Below are positions 27,479-35,442 of a stretch of 36,382 bases of DNA, in pieces. A program made the position numbers and the translations under genes. The notes beneath the pieces were generated by a model. The model did not search any database. It was given only the letters and a program-made list of their open reading frames with translations, and was not told the origin of the DNA. Position 1 is the stretch's first letter, and each line of letters opens with the position of its first letter. Source of the DNA: a virus; the IMG/VR virus record IMGVR_UViG_3300032287_001282, positions 1-36,382 of that record. One strand, written 5' to 3'.

Positions 27479-28293
27479 TCAGTTACATTAATAACAATTG
27501 ATTGTTCATAATCGTGTTGGCAATGAACACATTTAATTTTCTGAGGTTTGATTTGTGTGCTATCTTTTAGTTTAGCATGGTAATCACGTAATTCTATGTA
27601 TGCATTCTTATCACAGTTTTGTAAGAAATCTAAAATAAATTCAGTTTCACTTACTGTGATATTTGGTGTTCTTACATATTCAATAGTTTGTGCTAAGACA
27701 GCCATAGTAACTTCTGTAATTTTTACAATCGCTTCTTGTGTCTTTTTGGTACGTTCTTCTTCTGGTAATGCATCCATAGTAGAAAACATTTTTTGAATTT
27801 CAAACTGTGCCATAGATGCTTGATTCATTTCTCTGTAAGTCAATGGTCTAAATTTAATGAACAAATCACCTGTTTGAAGTTCTTTAGTGTAGTCGCCGGG
27901 TTTCATTGTTTGAAGTATTCCAATTAAATTAATTGCATACGTAGCGACTTCCTTACAGCTAGGGCATTCACTTTCAATTTCCATATCATTACCTTGGGCA
28001 GCCGATCTGATAGCTATTAAAATAGCGTCTAAATCAGTACTAGGTATTGACCAAGGGTCTCTGATATCAGGGACACAGCTTTTTATAATTTCTACAATAG
28101 CAGAACCGTTAAACAATGCGTCTGGTGTTTTGCTAGTAATTTCATCAATTGCAGTCATGGGATAAATTGGTAATTCCCCTGTTTCTGTTTTATTCAGTGC
28201 TCCGGCCGGATATCCAATTCCTCCGCTAGGTAATTTCAAATAGATTGATGGTCTACGAAAATATTGTTTTAACGGGTTGTTTGCTAATGACAT
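27466..28293 (-). CDS. 26: gp26-like baseplate hub/tail assembly protein with zinc ribbon
   Basis: 275 aa (T4 gp26 is 208). The N-terminus (NPLKQYFRRPSIYLKLPSGG) and the ELPIYPMTAIDEITSKTPDA segment are typical of the T4 gp26-like baseplate family. Two CxxC pairs, ECPSCKE at about residue 110 and KCVHCQHDY near residue 258, would bind zinc. Proteins of this family act in hub assembly, and their position beside the tape-measure gene resembles that of tail-assembly chaperones. The C-terminus ends VTDFFG at a slippery TTTTTTC, where a -1 shift would append a further 76 residues. AAAGGAA precedes the ATG. The gene is divergent from the tape measure and has a late box and a terminator-like hairpin in its leader. 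Confidence 0.75.
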   Translation of the reverse strand: MSLANNPLKQYFRRPSIYLKLPSGGIGYPAGALNKTETGELPIYPMTAIDEITSKTPDALFNGSAIVEIIKSCVPDIRDPWSIPSTDLDAILIAIRSAAQGNDMEIESECPSCKEVATYAINLIGILQTMKPGDYTKELQTGDLFIKFRPLTYREMNQASMAQFEIQKMFSTMDALPEEERTKKTQEAIVKITEVTMAVLAQTIEYVRTPNITVSETEFILDFLQNCDKNAYIELRDYHAKLKDSTQIKPQKIKCVHCQHDYEQSIVINVTDFFG

Positions 28294-28307
28294 GTTATTC
28301 CTTTGAT

Positions 28308-28326
28308 AAAAAACGGGCTTTCGCCC
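28308..28326 (-). terminator. Terminator-like hairpin in the gp26 leader
   Basis: On the minus strand GGGC-GAAA-GCCC, then G and six T (28326 down to 28308): a compact GNRA-capped stem with a T6 tract, a textbook intrinsic terminator. It lies between the minus-strand late box and the gp26 ribosome site, with no minus-strand gene upstream, so it would act as an attenuator or as a stop for antisense read-through. Confidence 0.65.
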
Positions 28327-28330
28327 AATA

Positions 28331-28351
28331 CTAAATACTAATGATATTTAG
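28331..28351. promoter_or_regulatory. Divergent late promoters in an inverted repeat
   Basis: CTAAATA on the plus strand (28331-28337) and CTAAATA on the minus strand (28351-28345) form the arms of an inverted repeat with a 7-nt centre. The plus copy faces the tape measure (56 nt to its ATG), the minus copy faces gp26 (51 nt to its ATG). The same heptamer occurs before the portal and gp67-like genes. Confidence 0.55.
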
Positions 28352-28392
28352 TGTCTAAAAAACACCAAAAAAATTAATGGAAGCCCAATAAT

Positions 28393-31300
28393 ATGACACC
28401 CGAAGAACAAGAAAAAAGTGAAGCACTCTATAGATCGGTCAACGAACAGTTAGAGCGCCAAAATAACATTTTGGCTGCACAATTTGAACTTGCTAAGAAA
28501 ACGGCTGAAGCTCAGGGCATTAATATATCTAGCCTTAACAAATCCAAAACAGCTTATGATGGACTGTATGGCTCTACTACTAAACAGACTGCGGCTGGAG
28601 AAGCTAATGCACATGGTCTTGCAGTAATGAATCAAGCCATGGCCCAATTTGATAAGGCCGCAATATCTGGAACAGCCGCAACATTTGCCTTTGGTAAAGC
28701 ATTACTAAGCACCGAAAAGAGTTTTGCAAAATACAATGATGTATTGAAAAATGCAGGCGATGCCGCATGGGAAGCTAGTAAAAACTTTGGCTTACTTGGA
28801 ATGGCAACCGGTGCACTAATTAAAGGTGTCACTATGGCTGCTCAAGCGGCCACAAAACAAGCAGATAACACATTAAAAGCTACCGATGATTTAAGTAAGA
28901 TGGGTAGCGCAGGTGCATTTAGTGCTAAAGAAGTATTAAAGATGGGTCACGATGCTGGACTTACATCAAAGAATTTAGAAGTATTCACTAAAGCTACAAA
29001 AACATTAGGTACTGCAACAATAAGTTTGGGTAGTACTGCCGGAGAAGGTATTGCAGAATTTGCTAAAATGACTGCTGTTAGTAAAGAACAGCGAATGGCA
29101 TTTCAACGTTTAGGCATTAGTCAGGAAGAATTAATACAAAGTCAAGCAGATTTTGTTTCCATGCAAAAAGCATCCGGCGTACAGATTACTGCACGAATGA
29201 AGCAAGATGAAGGTTTGAAAAAGGCTTCATTAGAATACACTAAGAACTTATTAGAATTAGCGGCAATAACCGGTGAAGATGTTGAAGGTGCTAAAAAATT
29301 AAAACTAGAGGCTGAAACTGAACTTGAGACAAAAATTCAAACCAACATGATGCAACAGCGTATTAATGCGTTGCAAAAAGAAGGTACTCCTCAGGCAGAA
29401 GCTCAAGCAGAATTACTGAAAAAGGAATTAGAATCAAGACGTGGAATGCTTGAAGTTGCCACTAGTACAAAAGATGCAGAGATTAAATCAGCAACAGCAT
29501 CATTTTTAGCGACTGGCGCGATTACTGAGCAGTCAGTGGTGCTAAAACGATTAATTCCAAACATTGAAGAATTTGGTGAAAGAGTTAAAAGAGGCGAGAA
29601 CGTTGCTGTTGATTTTGCAAAAGCATTAGCTGATGGTGTTGATGCAAATGTAAGAAATGTTGGCACTGCTGGTATGCTAGATAAAGCAGTTGCAAAAACA
29701 TTTGGTATGACTGACCAAATGCTTACTTATAGCGCACAAAAAAGAGATGTAGACTTAAAAGCTGCCAAAGATGCTGCCGGCAAACTTATAGGTGCACCAG
29801 AAAAAGGTGAGACTGGTGACAAGACTGCTAAAGATCCAGCACAAATTGCTAGAAATGAATTAACTGAACTTGAAATTAAAGCACAAGTAGAGTTGGATAA
29901 ATTATTAGCAACTGTTAATCCTTTAATAACCGGGTTCGATAAAACCACTACAGCCGCTACGTTATTAGCCGGCGCAGCCGGATTAGCCGCAATTGCTTTA
30001 ACTGCTATGGCAGGTTTAAGTGCATTAAAAGACTTAAAAGGATTAGCAAGTAAAGGTGGTCCGGCTGGTAAAATGCCAGGTGGCGGTGCACCGACAGCTC
30101 CGGCTCCTACATCACCGACTAAGCCTTCTGGTATGTCGGTTGATGAAAAAGCCAAGTATGATAACTTACGTAAAGAAGGTGTACCAGCCGCCGAAGCAAA
30201 ACGACAAGCCGGCGGATTTAGTAGTTTAGTAAGTGCAGAAAATAAAATAACTCCACCAAAACCAGTTACACCACCAATACCAGTAGGTGCCGCAACTGAA
30301 ACATTAGCCAAAGAAGCAGGTGCTTTAGGTAAAATGGGAGGGGCATTGAGTACAGCTAGTAAATTTGCAGGACCGGCCGCAGGTGCAGTATCAGTATTAA
30401 CCGGTGGATACACCGCAATTCAAGGTTCCAAAGCCGTAGATGAAAAAGTTAAAAAAGGTGAGATTACTAAAGACGAAGGTACTGTTCAAAAATCTGAAGC
30501 TGTTGGCAAAGGTGCAGGTGGTGCTGTTGTCGGCTTAGGTGGCGCCGCACTAGGTGCCGCAATTGGTACAATGATATTCCCGGTAGTAGGTACTGCAATT
30601 GGAGCCGCATTTGGTGGATGGTTAGGCTCTAAGGGCGGTGAAATGGTAGGTGAGAATGTAGGTACTATTGTAGGGAAATCTATTATTGAAAAACCAAAAG
30701 TTGATGCTAGTGGTAGAGCTACAGCCGCAACTGATCCAAGAGTGGTAGGTACACAACAAAATCCAGCTAATGTAAAAACTACAGAACCAACAAGTACTAA
30801 ACCAGCAACAGCTACAAATGATCCAAGATTGAAAAATGCCGGCGCAGAATCTCCTGAGAATGTGGCTAAGGGTATAGCTGACATGGCAAAAGAAAATGCA
30901 ATGAGAGCCAGTGTATCTAATGCTGAATCTTTAAAATCAAATAAAGAATTTGTATCACTGGAAATTAATATTACTGCATTGAATAAGACGTTAATGTCAA
31001 CTAATACAGCATTAGCCAACTTAACAGCAACAATCAGCACTAATAAACCAACGACATTTAAAACATCTGAATCAAAACCAATATTTGACACAAAACCAGT
31101 ACAGGTTAAATTAACAACTGAACCAAAACCAGTTGACACTATACCAAAATTAGTTGACGCTACACCTAAACCAATTGACAACACAATTAAACCAGCACCA
31201 GTTAAACCAATGACTGATATTAATGACATGGGTGCAGCCGCAATTTATTCAAAATTAGTAGGTTCTATACAACTAGCAACAGCAAAACCAACTAATACTA

Positions 31301-32622
31301 CACCATCAGTTAGCATAGCAGACATACAAGCTAATATGGCTAAGGGAATGAATCAACCAGAAGCTCAGAAAGCCGCAGAAGCTAAAGCAGAAAGAGAAGC
31401 TAAAGCTAAATTTGATACTAGTACCAGAGCAACATCTGCAACTGATTCAAAATTAGTAGGAGTATCAACTAATTTAGATATGGAGAATCCTGTAGTCATT
31501 GCTAGGCAGATGAAAGAGGATGCACAAAAAACTATTGAACAACGAATAATTGATACACAAAAAATAACCAAAGCATCTGATTCCCAAGAGGTTAGTATGA
31601 CTACTTTGAATAGAACTTTGTTATCAACAAATACTGCACTAAAAGATTTAACAGGATCAATTACTAATATAACTAATCCTACTACTACCCCTGATAGTAA
31701 TGCAAACAAGCCAGTAACTGGTGGTGGTATTAGCATACCTGCAGGAATACTTGCTAGCTTTAAATCAGCATTAGGTGGAACGTCCGGTGGCGCATCCGGT
31801 GCATCGACTGTTAAATCAACAGGTGCACCAACTAGTGAACCAACTGCTAGTACTATGGCAATGACAAGTGAAGGTAAAAAGACTGCAAAGCCACCATCAC
31901 AACCACCCGAAGAAGGTGGCCCAGGCTCTGCAACAAAATCAGTAGACTTAGCAAAAATAATGAAGTTTGGAACAAACTCGGGAACTCAACAAAATTTTGA
32001 AGCATTAGATTCTACATTTAAAGATGCTGTTGTCGCTGCCGCAACTGAGTATAATAGTGTTACTGGTAATAAATTACAAGTTAATAGTGCTAAACGTGAT
32101 CCGGCAGACCAGCAAAGATTATGGGATGAATCAGTAGCAGCCGGCAGGACCGGTATCAGTCCAACTGGTATGCCTATAGGAAAACCAGGTCGTAGCTTGC
32201 ACGAAAAAGGTGAAGCTGTCGATATTCAAAATTATAAAGATCCTGATGCTGTAGCCGCAATGAATAAACAAGGGCTAACACAGAAGGTGCCTGGTGACCC
32301 AGTACATTTTCAAGCTCTTGAAGGTGGTATACTAAATGGTCCCAAATCGGGTTACCCAGTAGAGGGTACTATGCACGGTAGAGAAGCAATCATACCTTTA
32401 AATCCAGACTCTATAATTACTAAGTTATTAACTACCAGTGAAGCACAAGTCAAACAGGAAATGAACAATAATGTCACTACTAATACTCAATCATCAGATA
32501 ATACAAGTCAAATTATGGCAGATTTATACTCAATGATGGAAGAAAAGTTTGATACAATGATTGATATACTTGAAGATGGTAATGACCATACTGAAAAGTT
32601 AGTCAGGTTTTCTGCCGTATAA
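28393..32622 (+). CDS. Tape-measure-like protein with C-terminal M15 peptidase-like domain
   Basis: 1409 aa. The first 450 residues are helical and charged (ELEIKAQ- and KKLKLEAETELETK-type coiled coil). Two hydrophobic Ala/Gly stretches follow, at about 519-545 (LAGAAGLAAIALTAMAGLSA) and 706-745 (GGAALGAAIGTMIFPVVGTA), as in tape measures that enter the host membrane. Residues about 1225-1310 match an M15 (D-Ala-D-Ala carboxypeptidase/VanY-like) fold: VNSAKRDPADQQRLW, then SLHEKGEAVD (S-x-H-x(6)-D) and a second His in DPVHFQ. Next comes GGILNGPKSGYPVEGTMHGR and EAIIPL, a motif common near the end of tape measures. The protein would set tail length and may cut peptidoglycan peptides during infection. 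It takes the place of gp29 (590 aa in T4). Long reverse-strand frames inside it are artefacts. Confidence 0.8.
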   Translation: MTPEEQEKSEALYRSVNEQLERQNNILAAQFELAKKTAEAQGINISSLNKSKTAYDGLYGSTTKQTAAGEANAHGLAVMNQAMAQFDKAAISGTAATFAFGKALLSTEKSFAKYNDVLKNAGDAAWEASKNFGLLGMATGALIKGVTMAAQAATKQADNTLKATDDLSKMGSAGAFSAKEVLKMGHDAGLTSKNLEVFTKATKTLGTATISLGSTAGEGIAEFAKMTAVSKEQRMAFQRLGISQEELIQSQADFVSMQKASGVQITARMKQDEGLKKASLEYTKNLLELAAITGEDVEGAKKLKLEAETELETKIQTNMMQQRINALQKEGTPQAEAQAELLKKELESRRGMLEVATSTKDAEIKSATASFLATGAITEQSVVLKRLIPNIEEFGERVKRGENVAVDFAKALADGVDANVRNVGTAGMLDKAVAKTFGMTDQMLTYSAQKRDVDLKAAKDAAGKLIGAPEKGETGDKTAKDPAQIARNELTELEIKAQVELDKLLATVNPLITGFDKTTTAATLLAGAAGLAAIALTAMAGLSALKDLKGLASKGGPAGKMPGGGAPTAPAPTSPTKPSGMSVDEKAKYDNLRKEGVPAAEAKRQAGGFSSLVSAENKITPPKPVTPPIPVGAATETLAKEAGALGKMGGALSTASKFAGPAAGAVSVLTGGYTAIQGSKAVDEKVKKGEITKDEGTVQKSEAVGKGAGGAVVGLGGAALGAAIGTMIFPVVGTAIGAAFGGWLGSKGGEMVGENVGTIVGKSIIEKPKVDASGRATAATDPRVVGTQQNPANVKTTEPTSTKPATATNDPRLKNAGAESPENVAKGIADMAKENAMRASVSNAESLKSNKEFVSLEINITALNKTLMSTNTALANLTATISTNKPTTFKTSESKPIFDTKPVQVKLTTEPKPVDTIPKLVDATPKPIDNTIKPAPVKPMTDINDMGAAAIYSKLVGSIQLATAKPTNTTPSVSIADIQANMAKGMNQPEAQKAAEAKAEREAKAKFDTSTRATSATDSKLVGVSTNLDMENPVVIARQMKEDAQKTIEQRIIDTQKITKASDSQEVSMTTLNRTLLSTNTALKDLTGSITNITNPTTTPDSNANKPVTGGGISIPAGILASFKSALGGTSGGASGASTVKSTGAPTSEPTASTMAMTSEGKKTAKPPSQPPEEGGPGSATKSVDLAKIMKFGTNSGTQQNFEALDSTFKDAVVAAATEYNSVTGNKLQVNSAKRDPADQQRLWDESVAAGRTGISPTGMPIGKPGRSLHEKGEAVDIQNYKDPDAVAAMNKQGLTQKVPGDPVHFQALEGGILNGPKSGYPVEGTMHGREAIIPLNPDSIITKLLTTSEAQVKQEMNNNVTTNTQSSDNTSQIMADLYSMMEEKFDTMIDILEDGNDHTEKLVRFSAV
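30700..31690 (+). repeat. Two-copy internal protein repeat in the tape measure
   Basis: GRATAATDPRVVG (about residue 774) through TALNKTLMSTNTALANLTA (about 860) recurs as TRATSATDSKLVG (about 1009) through TTLNRTLLSTNTALKDLTG (about 1075). The copies are roughly 230 residues apart, separated by a Lys/Pro/Thr-rich linker. This looks like duplication of a helical module with divergence, a way to lengthen a tape measure. Confidence 0.6.
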
Positions 32623-32633
32623 TTGATTTAGCA

Positions 32634-32640
32634 CTAAATA
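32634..32640 (+). promoter_or_regulatory. Late box upstream of the portal gene
   Basis: CTAAATA lies in the 30-nt gap after the tape measure, 12 nt before the portal ATG; the context is CACTAAATACTATATAATA. No ribosome site is visible between box and ATG. Confidence 0.5.
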
Positions 32641-32652
32641 CTATATAATATT

Positions 32653-34452
32653 ATGACCTACAAAAAACGTTTCACAAATAAGAGTGGTATATCTAGCCCT
32701 ATCGGTGGTGGCAATAGCAACACCGGTGCATGGAACGGTAGCCCAGGACAAAATAATTCACCTACTGGTGGATGGAATAACTCTGAAATGGGTTATAAAA
32801 ACTATGGTAGTCGATTACCAGAAGTGTATACAGGCCACCCAAATCGTATTGAGCGATATAATCAATATGAAATGATGGATGTTGATGCTGAAATTAATGC
32901 ATGTTTAGATATCTTAGCTGAATTCAGTACACAGAAAAACGAACATAATGATACACCATTCAATCTTCAATTTACTGAAGAACCTACTCCACATGAAGTA
33001 GAATTATTAAAGACACAATTACAACAATGGTGTAAATTAAACGAATTCAATACACGTACTTTTAAGATTTTCAGAAATACAGTAAAGTACGGAGATCAAG
33101 TATTTGTGCGTGACCCAGAAACATTTAAATTGTTTTGGATTGACATGACCAAGATTATTAAAGTTATTGTTAACGAAAGCGAAGGCAAAAAGCCTGAGCA
33201 ATATGTTATCAAAGACATTAATATTAATTTACAAAACTTAACAGTAGCAACAAAAACAAATACAGACTTTGCCGCTAATCCTGCAACTGGCTTAGGTGGT
33301 ACAGGTGGTGGAGGTACAGGTGGTTCAGGTGGATATACTGTTCCATCAATGCCATATAATACTACGGGCAGTCGTTTCACTTTGGGTCAAGCTGAAAGTG
33401 CTATTGATGCAAAGCACATTGTTCACTTAAGTTTAACAGAAGGTTTAGACAGATTCTGGCCCTTTGGACAAAGTATTTTAGAGAATGTCTTTAAGGTATA
33501 TAAACAAAAAGAATTACTAGAAGACGCGGTTCTTATCTATCGTGTGCAACGTGCACCAGAACGTAGAATGTTTAAGATTGACGTTGGTAACATGCCAAGT
33601 CACTTAGCTATGGCTTTCGTTGAACGTATTAAGAATGAGATTCATCAAAGACGTATTCCAAGTGTGCATGGTGGTCAAGCTATTGTTGATGCCACCTACA
33701 ATCCATTGTCAATGAACGAAGATTACTTCTTCCCGGTCACTGCTGATGGTCGTGGTTCAAGTGTTGAAGTATTACCCGGTGGTCAGAATTTGGGTGAGAT
33801 TGATGACTTAAAATACTTTAACAATCGTTTAGCACGTGGACTACGTGTTCCTAGTAGTTATTTACCTACAGGCCCTGATGATAATACAACTCCAGTGAGT
33901 GACGGTCGTGTTGGTACAGCTATGATTCAAGAATTCCGTTTCAATCAATATTGCGAACGACTACAAAAGTATCTAAGCAATAAGCTAGACGAAGAATTTA
34001 AGTTATTCTTACGTTGGAGAGGCTTTAATATCGATTCGGGATTGTTTACACTAGAATTCAATCCACCACAAAACTTTGCGGCTTATCGTCAAAGTGAACT
34101 AGATAATGCACGTGTATCAGTATTTGGTACAATGGAAGCATTCCCATACATCAGTAAGCGTTTTGCTATGGAACGTTTCTTAGGCTTAACTGAAGAAGAA
34201 ATCACTAAGAACGAGAAATTATGGCGTGAAGAACATAATAAAGATTCAGATATTGAACCTACTGGTAGTGATTTGCGTAATATTGGAGTATCCGCAGGTG
34301 ATATTGAGACTGATATGGATACAGCAGATCAGATGGAAAATCCTCCTCCAGAAGATGGTGCTGAAGGCCCTGAAGTAGCAGGCCCTGTAGGTGATGCCGC
34401 AACTGGCGGTATGGCTGGCGGAACACCAGCGCCCGCAGGCAATGCAATGTAA
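32653..34452 (+). CDS. 20: Portal vertex protein gp20
   Basis: 599 aa (T4 gp20 is 524). Typical T4-type portal sequence: RIERYNQYEMMDVDAEINA, LDILAEFSTQ, ILENVFKVYKQKELLEDAV followed by LIYRVQRAPERRMFKIDVGN, EDYFFPVTADGRGSSVEVLP, GQNLGEIDDLKYFNNRLARG and LRVPSSYLP. The portal is the dodecameric ring through which DNA enters and leaves the head and on which the prohead core assembles. The N-terminal 50 residues and the C-terminal 70 are Gly/Asn- or Pro/Gly/Ala-rich extensions. A Gly-rich insertion (GLGGTGGGGTGGSGG, about residues 213-227) lies in a region expected to be an exposed loop. The gene starts the capsid cluster and is followed by the small basic protein. Confidence 0.95.
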   Translation: MTYKKRFTNKSGISSPIGGGNSNTGAWNGSPGQNNSPTGGWNNSEMGYKNYGSRLPEVYTGHPNRIERYNQYEMMDVDAEINACLDILAEFSTQKNEHNDTPFNLQFTEEPTPHEVELLKTQLQQWCKLNEFNTRTFKIFRNTVKYGDQVFVRDPETFKLFWIDMTKIIKVIVNESEGKKPEQYVIKDININLQNLTVATKTNTDFAANPATGLGGTGGGGTGGSGGYTVPSMPYNTTGSRFTLGQAESAIDAKHIVHLSLTEGLDRFWPFGQSILENVFKVYKQKELLEDAVLIYRVQRAPERRMFKIDVGNMPSHLAMAFVERIKNEIHQRRIPSVHGGQAIVDATYNPLSMNEDYFFPVTADGRGSSVEVLPGGQNLGEIDDLKYFNNRLARGLRVPSSYLPTGPDDNTTPVSDGRVGTAMIQEFRFNQYCERLQKYLSNKLDEEFKLFLRWRGFNIDSGLFTLEFNPPQNFAAYRQSELDNARVSVFGTMEAFPYISKRFAMERFLGLTEEEITKNEKLWREEHNKDSDIEPTGSDLRNIGVSAGDIETDMDTADQMENPPPEDGAEGPEVAGPVGDAATGGMAGGTPAPAGNAM

Positions 34453-34460
34453 GATAAATA
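34453..34460 (+). promoter_or_regulatory. Late box directly before the 76-aa gene
   Basis: GATAAATA begins right after the portal stop and ends 5 nt before the next ATG. Transcription from it would begin at or next to the start codon, so it would give a nearly leaderless message. No ribosome site is visible. Confidence 0.4.
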
Positions 34461-34465
34461 ATAAT

Positions 34466-34696
34466 ATGAAATTAATGGAAATGTTTAATCCACCTGTACA
34501 AGGTTACCAAGATGTTGAAGCAGACAACAGTAAACCTAAGTGGAAAGAAAGCCGTAAAACAAAACTTACATTAAAACAGATTCGTAAACTTAGAAAAATG
34601 ATGGATGTTCGTAACTTTGAACGACAGAAACATTTGAAGAAAGTACACGAACAATATGGTGCAGTACCAGCAGATGCCGCTACTCCAACTGCTTAA
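34466..34696 (+). CDS. Small basic protein of the head cluster
   Basis: 76 aa. The ATG at 34466 gives MKLMEMFNPPVQGYQDVEAD, while a longer frame starting inside the portal gene is only overlap. The middle is strongly basic (SKPKWKESRKTKLTLKQIRK, then LRKMMDVRNFERQKHLKKVH) and probably forms one long amphipathic helix. It sits between portal and the acidic gp67-like core protein, where T4-like phages keep small prohead core genes, so a role as a core or portal-binding peptide is reasonable but unproven. It is not acidic like T4 gp67. Its last 17 nt overlap the convergent SGNH gene. Confidence 0.7.
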   Translation: MKLMEMFNPPVQGYQDVEADNSKPKWKESRKTKLTLKQIRKLRKMMDVRNFERQKHLKKVHEQYGAVPADAATPTA

Positions 34697-35333
34697 AGTA
34701 ATTTAATATTCTATCACACATCTCCCTACTCTTAACTAAGTTGGGATGAACTCCATCAAAAAAAATATCAGGCGTATATTTTTTTCCTAAATTAACAATT
34801 TTTTCTTCTGCATCAAGTTCTTTGATCATATCATCGATGCATTCAGGAGAAGGATAATTTAATTTAATATAATTTAATTTATCATATCTTCCCAAACTTT
34901 GATTTTCTGGAATAGTCTCACCAACTTTTTCAAGCATTTCTGCTCTCCAGTTTTCTACTATAAAATCTGCCCACTCATACTTTTGTACATTATGTATCGG
35001 TGAATGACCACCAATGATAGCCCATTTAATGTTAGGATGAGTCTTGCGAATTCTTTCTATACGATTTGCTATATCGTCATTGATTGTATCAAGATAGTTT
35101 TTAAAGTTAAATGAAGAATTTAATTCAAAAGGATCTCTTATTAACGAAGTAAAATACCATACTATTACATCAAATTTAATTGCATTGCATCCTAAAAAAT
35201 TATCTGCTGCCTTTATACTATCAACATTGTTTTGTCCCATAACAGATAAGTTAATAACAGTATGTGATTCAGTGTTGTAATTTTGCCACGGCGAATAAAA
35301 TCCCCAACTATCCCCTATAACTAGTATATTCAT
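34680..35333 (-). CDS. SGNH/GDSL-hydrolase-like protein, inserted cargo gene
   Basis: 217 aa. Block I is NILVIGDSWGFYSPW (GDS at residues 7-9). The DGVHPN near residue 195 provides the Asp-x-x-His of block V, and IGGHSP at about 116 may be a further block. This is the layout of SGNH esterases/lipases that remove acyl or acetyl groups. No signal peptide is seen, so it would act in the cytoplasm or in the virion. It is the only minus-strand gene inside the head cluster, and has its own TATAAATA box and an upstream hairpin terminator, so it looks like a moron. I take the ATG at 35333; the longer frame would run into the gp67-like gene and its promoter. Confidence 0.65.
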   Translation of the reverse strand: MNILVIGDSWGFYSPWQNYNTESHTVINLSVMGQNNVDSIKAADNFLGCNAIKFDVIVWYFTSLIRDPFELNSSFNFKNYLDTINDDIANRIERIRKTHPNIKWAIIGGHSPIHNVQKYEWADFIVENWRAEMLEKVGETIPENQSLGRYDKLNYIKLNYPSPECIDDMIKELDAEEKIVNLGKKYTPDIFFDGVHPNLVKSREMCDRILNYFKQLE

Positions 35334-35338
35334 TGAAA

Positions 35339-35346
35339 TATTTATA
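35339..35346 (-). promoter_or_regulatory. Exact T4-type late box before the SGNH gene
   Basis: Minus-strand TATAAATA, a perfect match to the T4 late consensus, ending 5 nt before the ATG at 35333. It supports independent late expression of this gene. Confidence 0.5.
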
Positions 35347-35363
35347 TATTTTAACAAAAACGC

Positions 35364-35390
35364 AAAAAAACAGCACTTATTGTGCTGTTT
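35364..35390 (-). terminator. Hairpin terminator between SGNH and gp67-like genes
   Basis: CAGCAC-TTATT-GTGCTG (35371-35387), extended by three A-T pairs. On the minus strand it is followed by TTTTTTTGCG, a good terminator; on the plus strand the tail TTTCCTTTG is weaker. It shields the SGNH gene from antisense transcripts of the divergent promoter region. Confidence 0.65.
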
Positions 35391-35403
35391 CCTTTGATAC
35401 CCA

Positions 35404-35410
35404 CTAAATA
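35404..35410 (+). promoter_or_regulatory. Late box upstream of the gp67-like gene
   Basis: CTAAATA in the context CCACTAAATATAATAC, 32 nt before the ATG. CAGGAGAAA provides a strong ribosome site, as expected for an abundant head protein. Confidence 0.55.
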
Positions 35411-35442
35411 TAATACAAAGCCATTTACAGGAGAAACATACA

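Noticed and set aside
29727-31736. Reverse-strand frames of 228, 247 and 123 codons inside the tape measure
   Set aside because: They are antisense to Ala/Thr/Lys-rich sequence, look like hydrophobic mirror sequences, and lack start signals.
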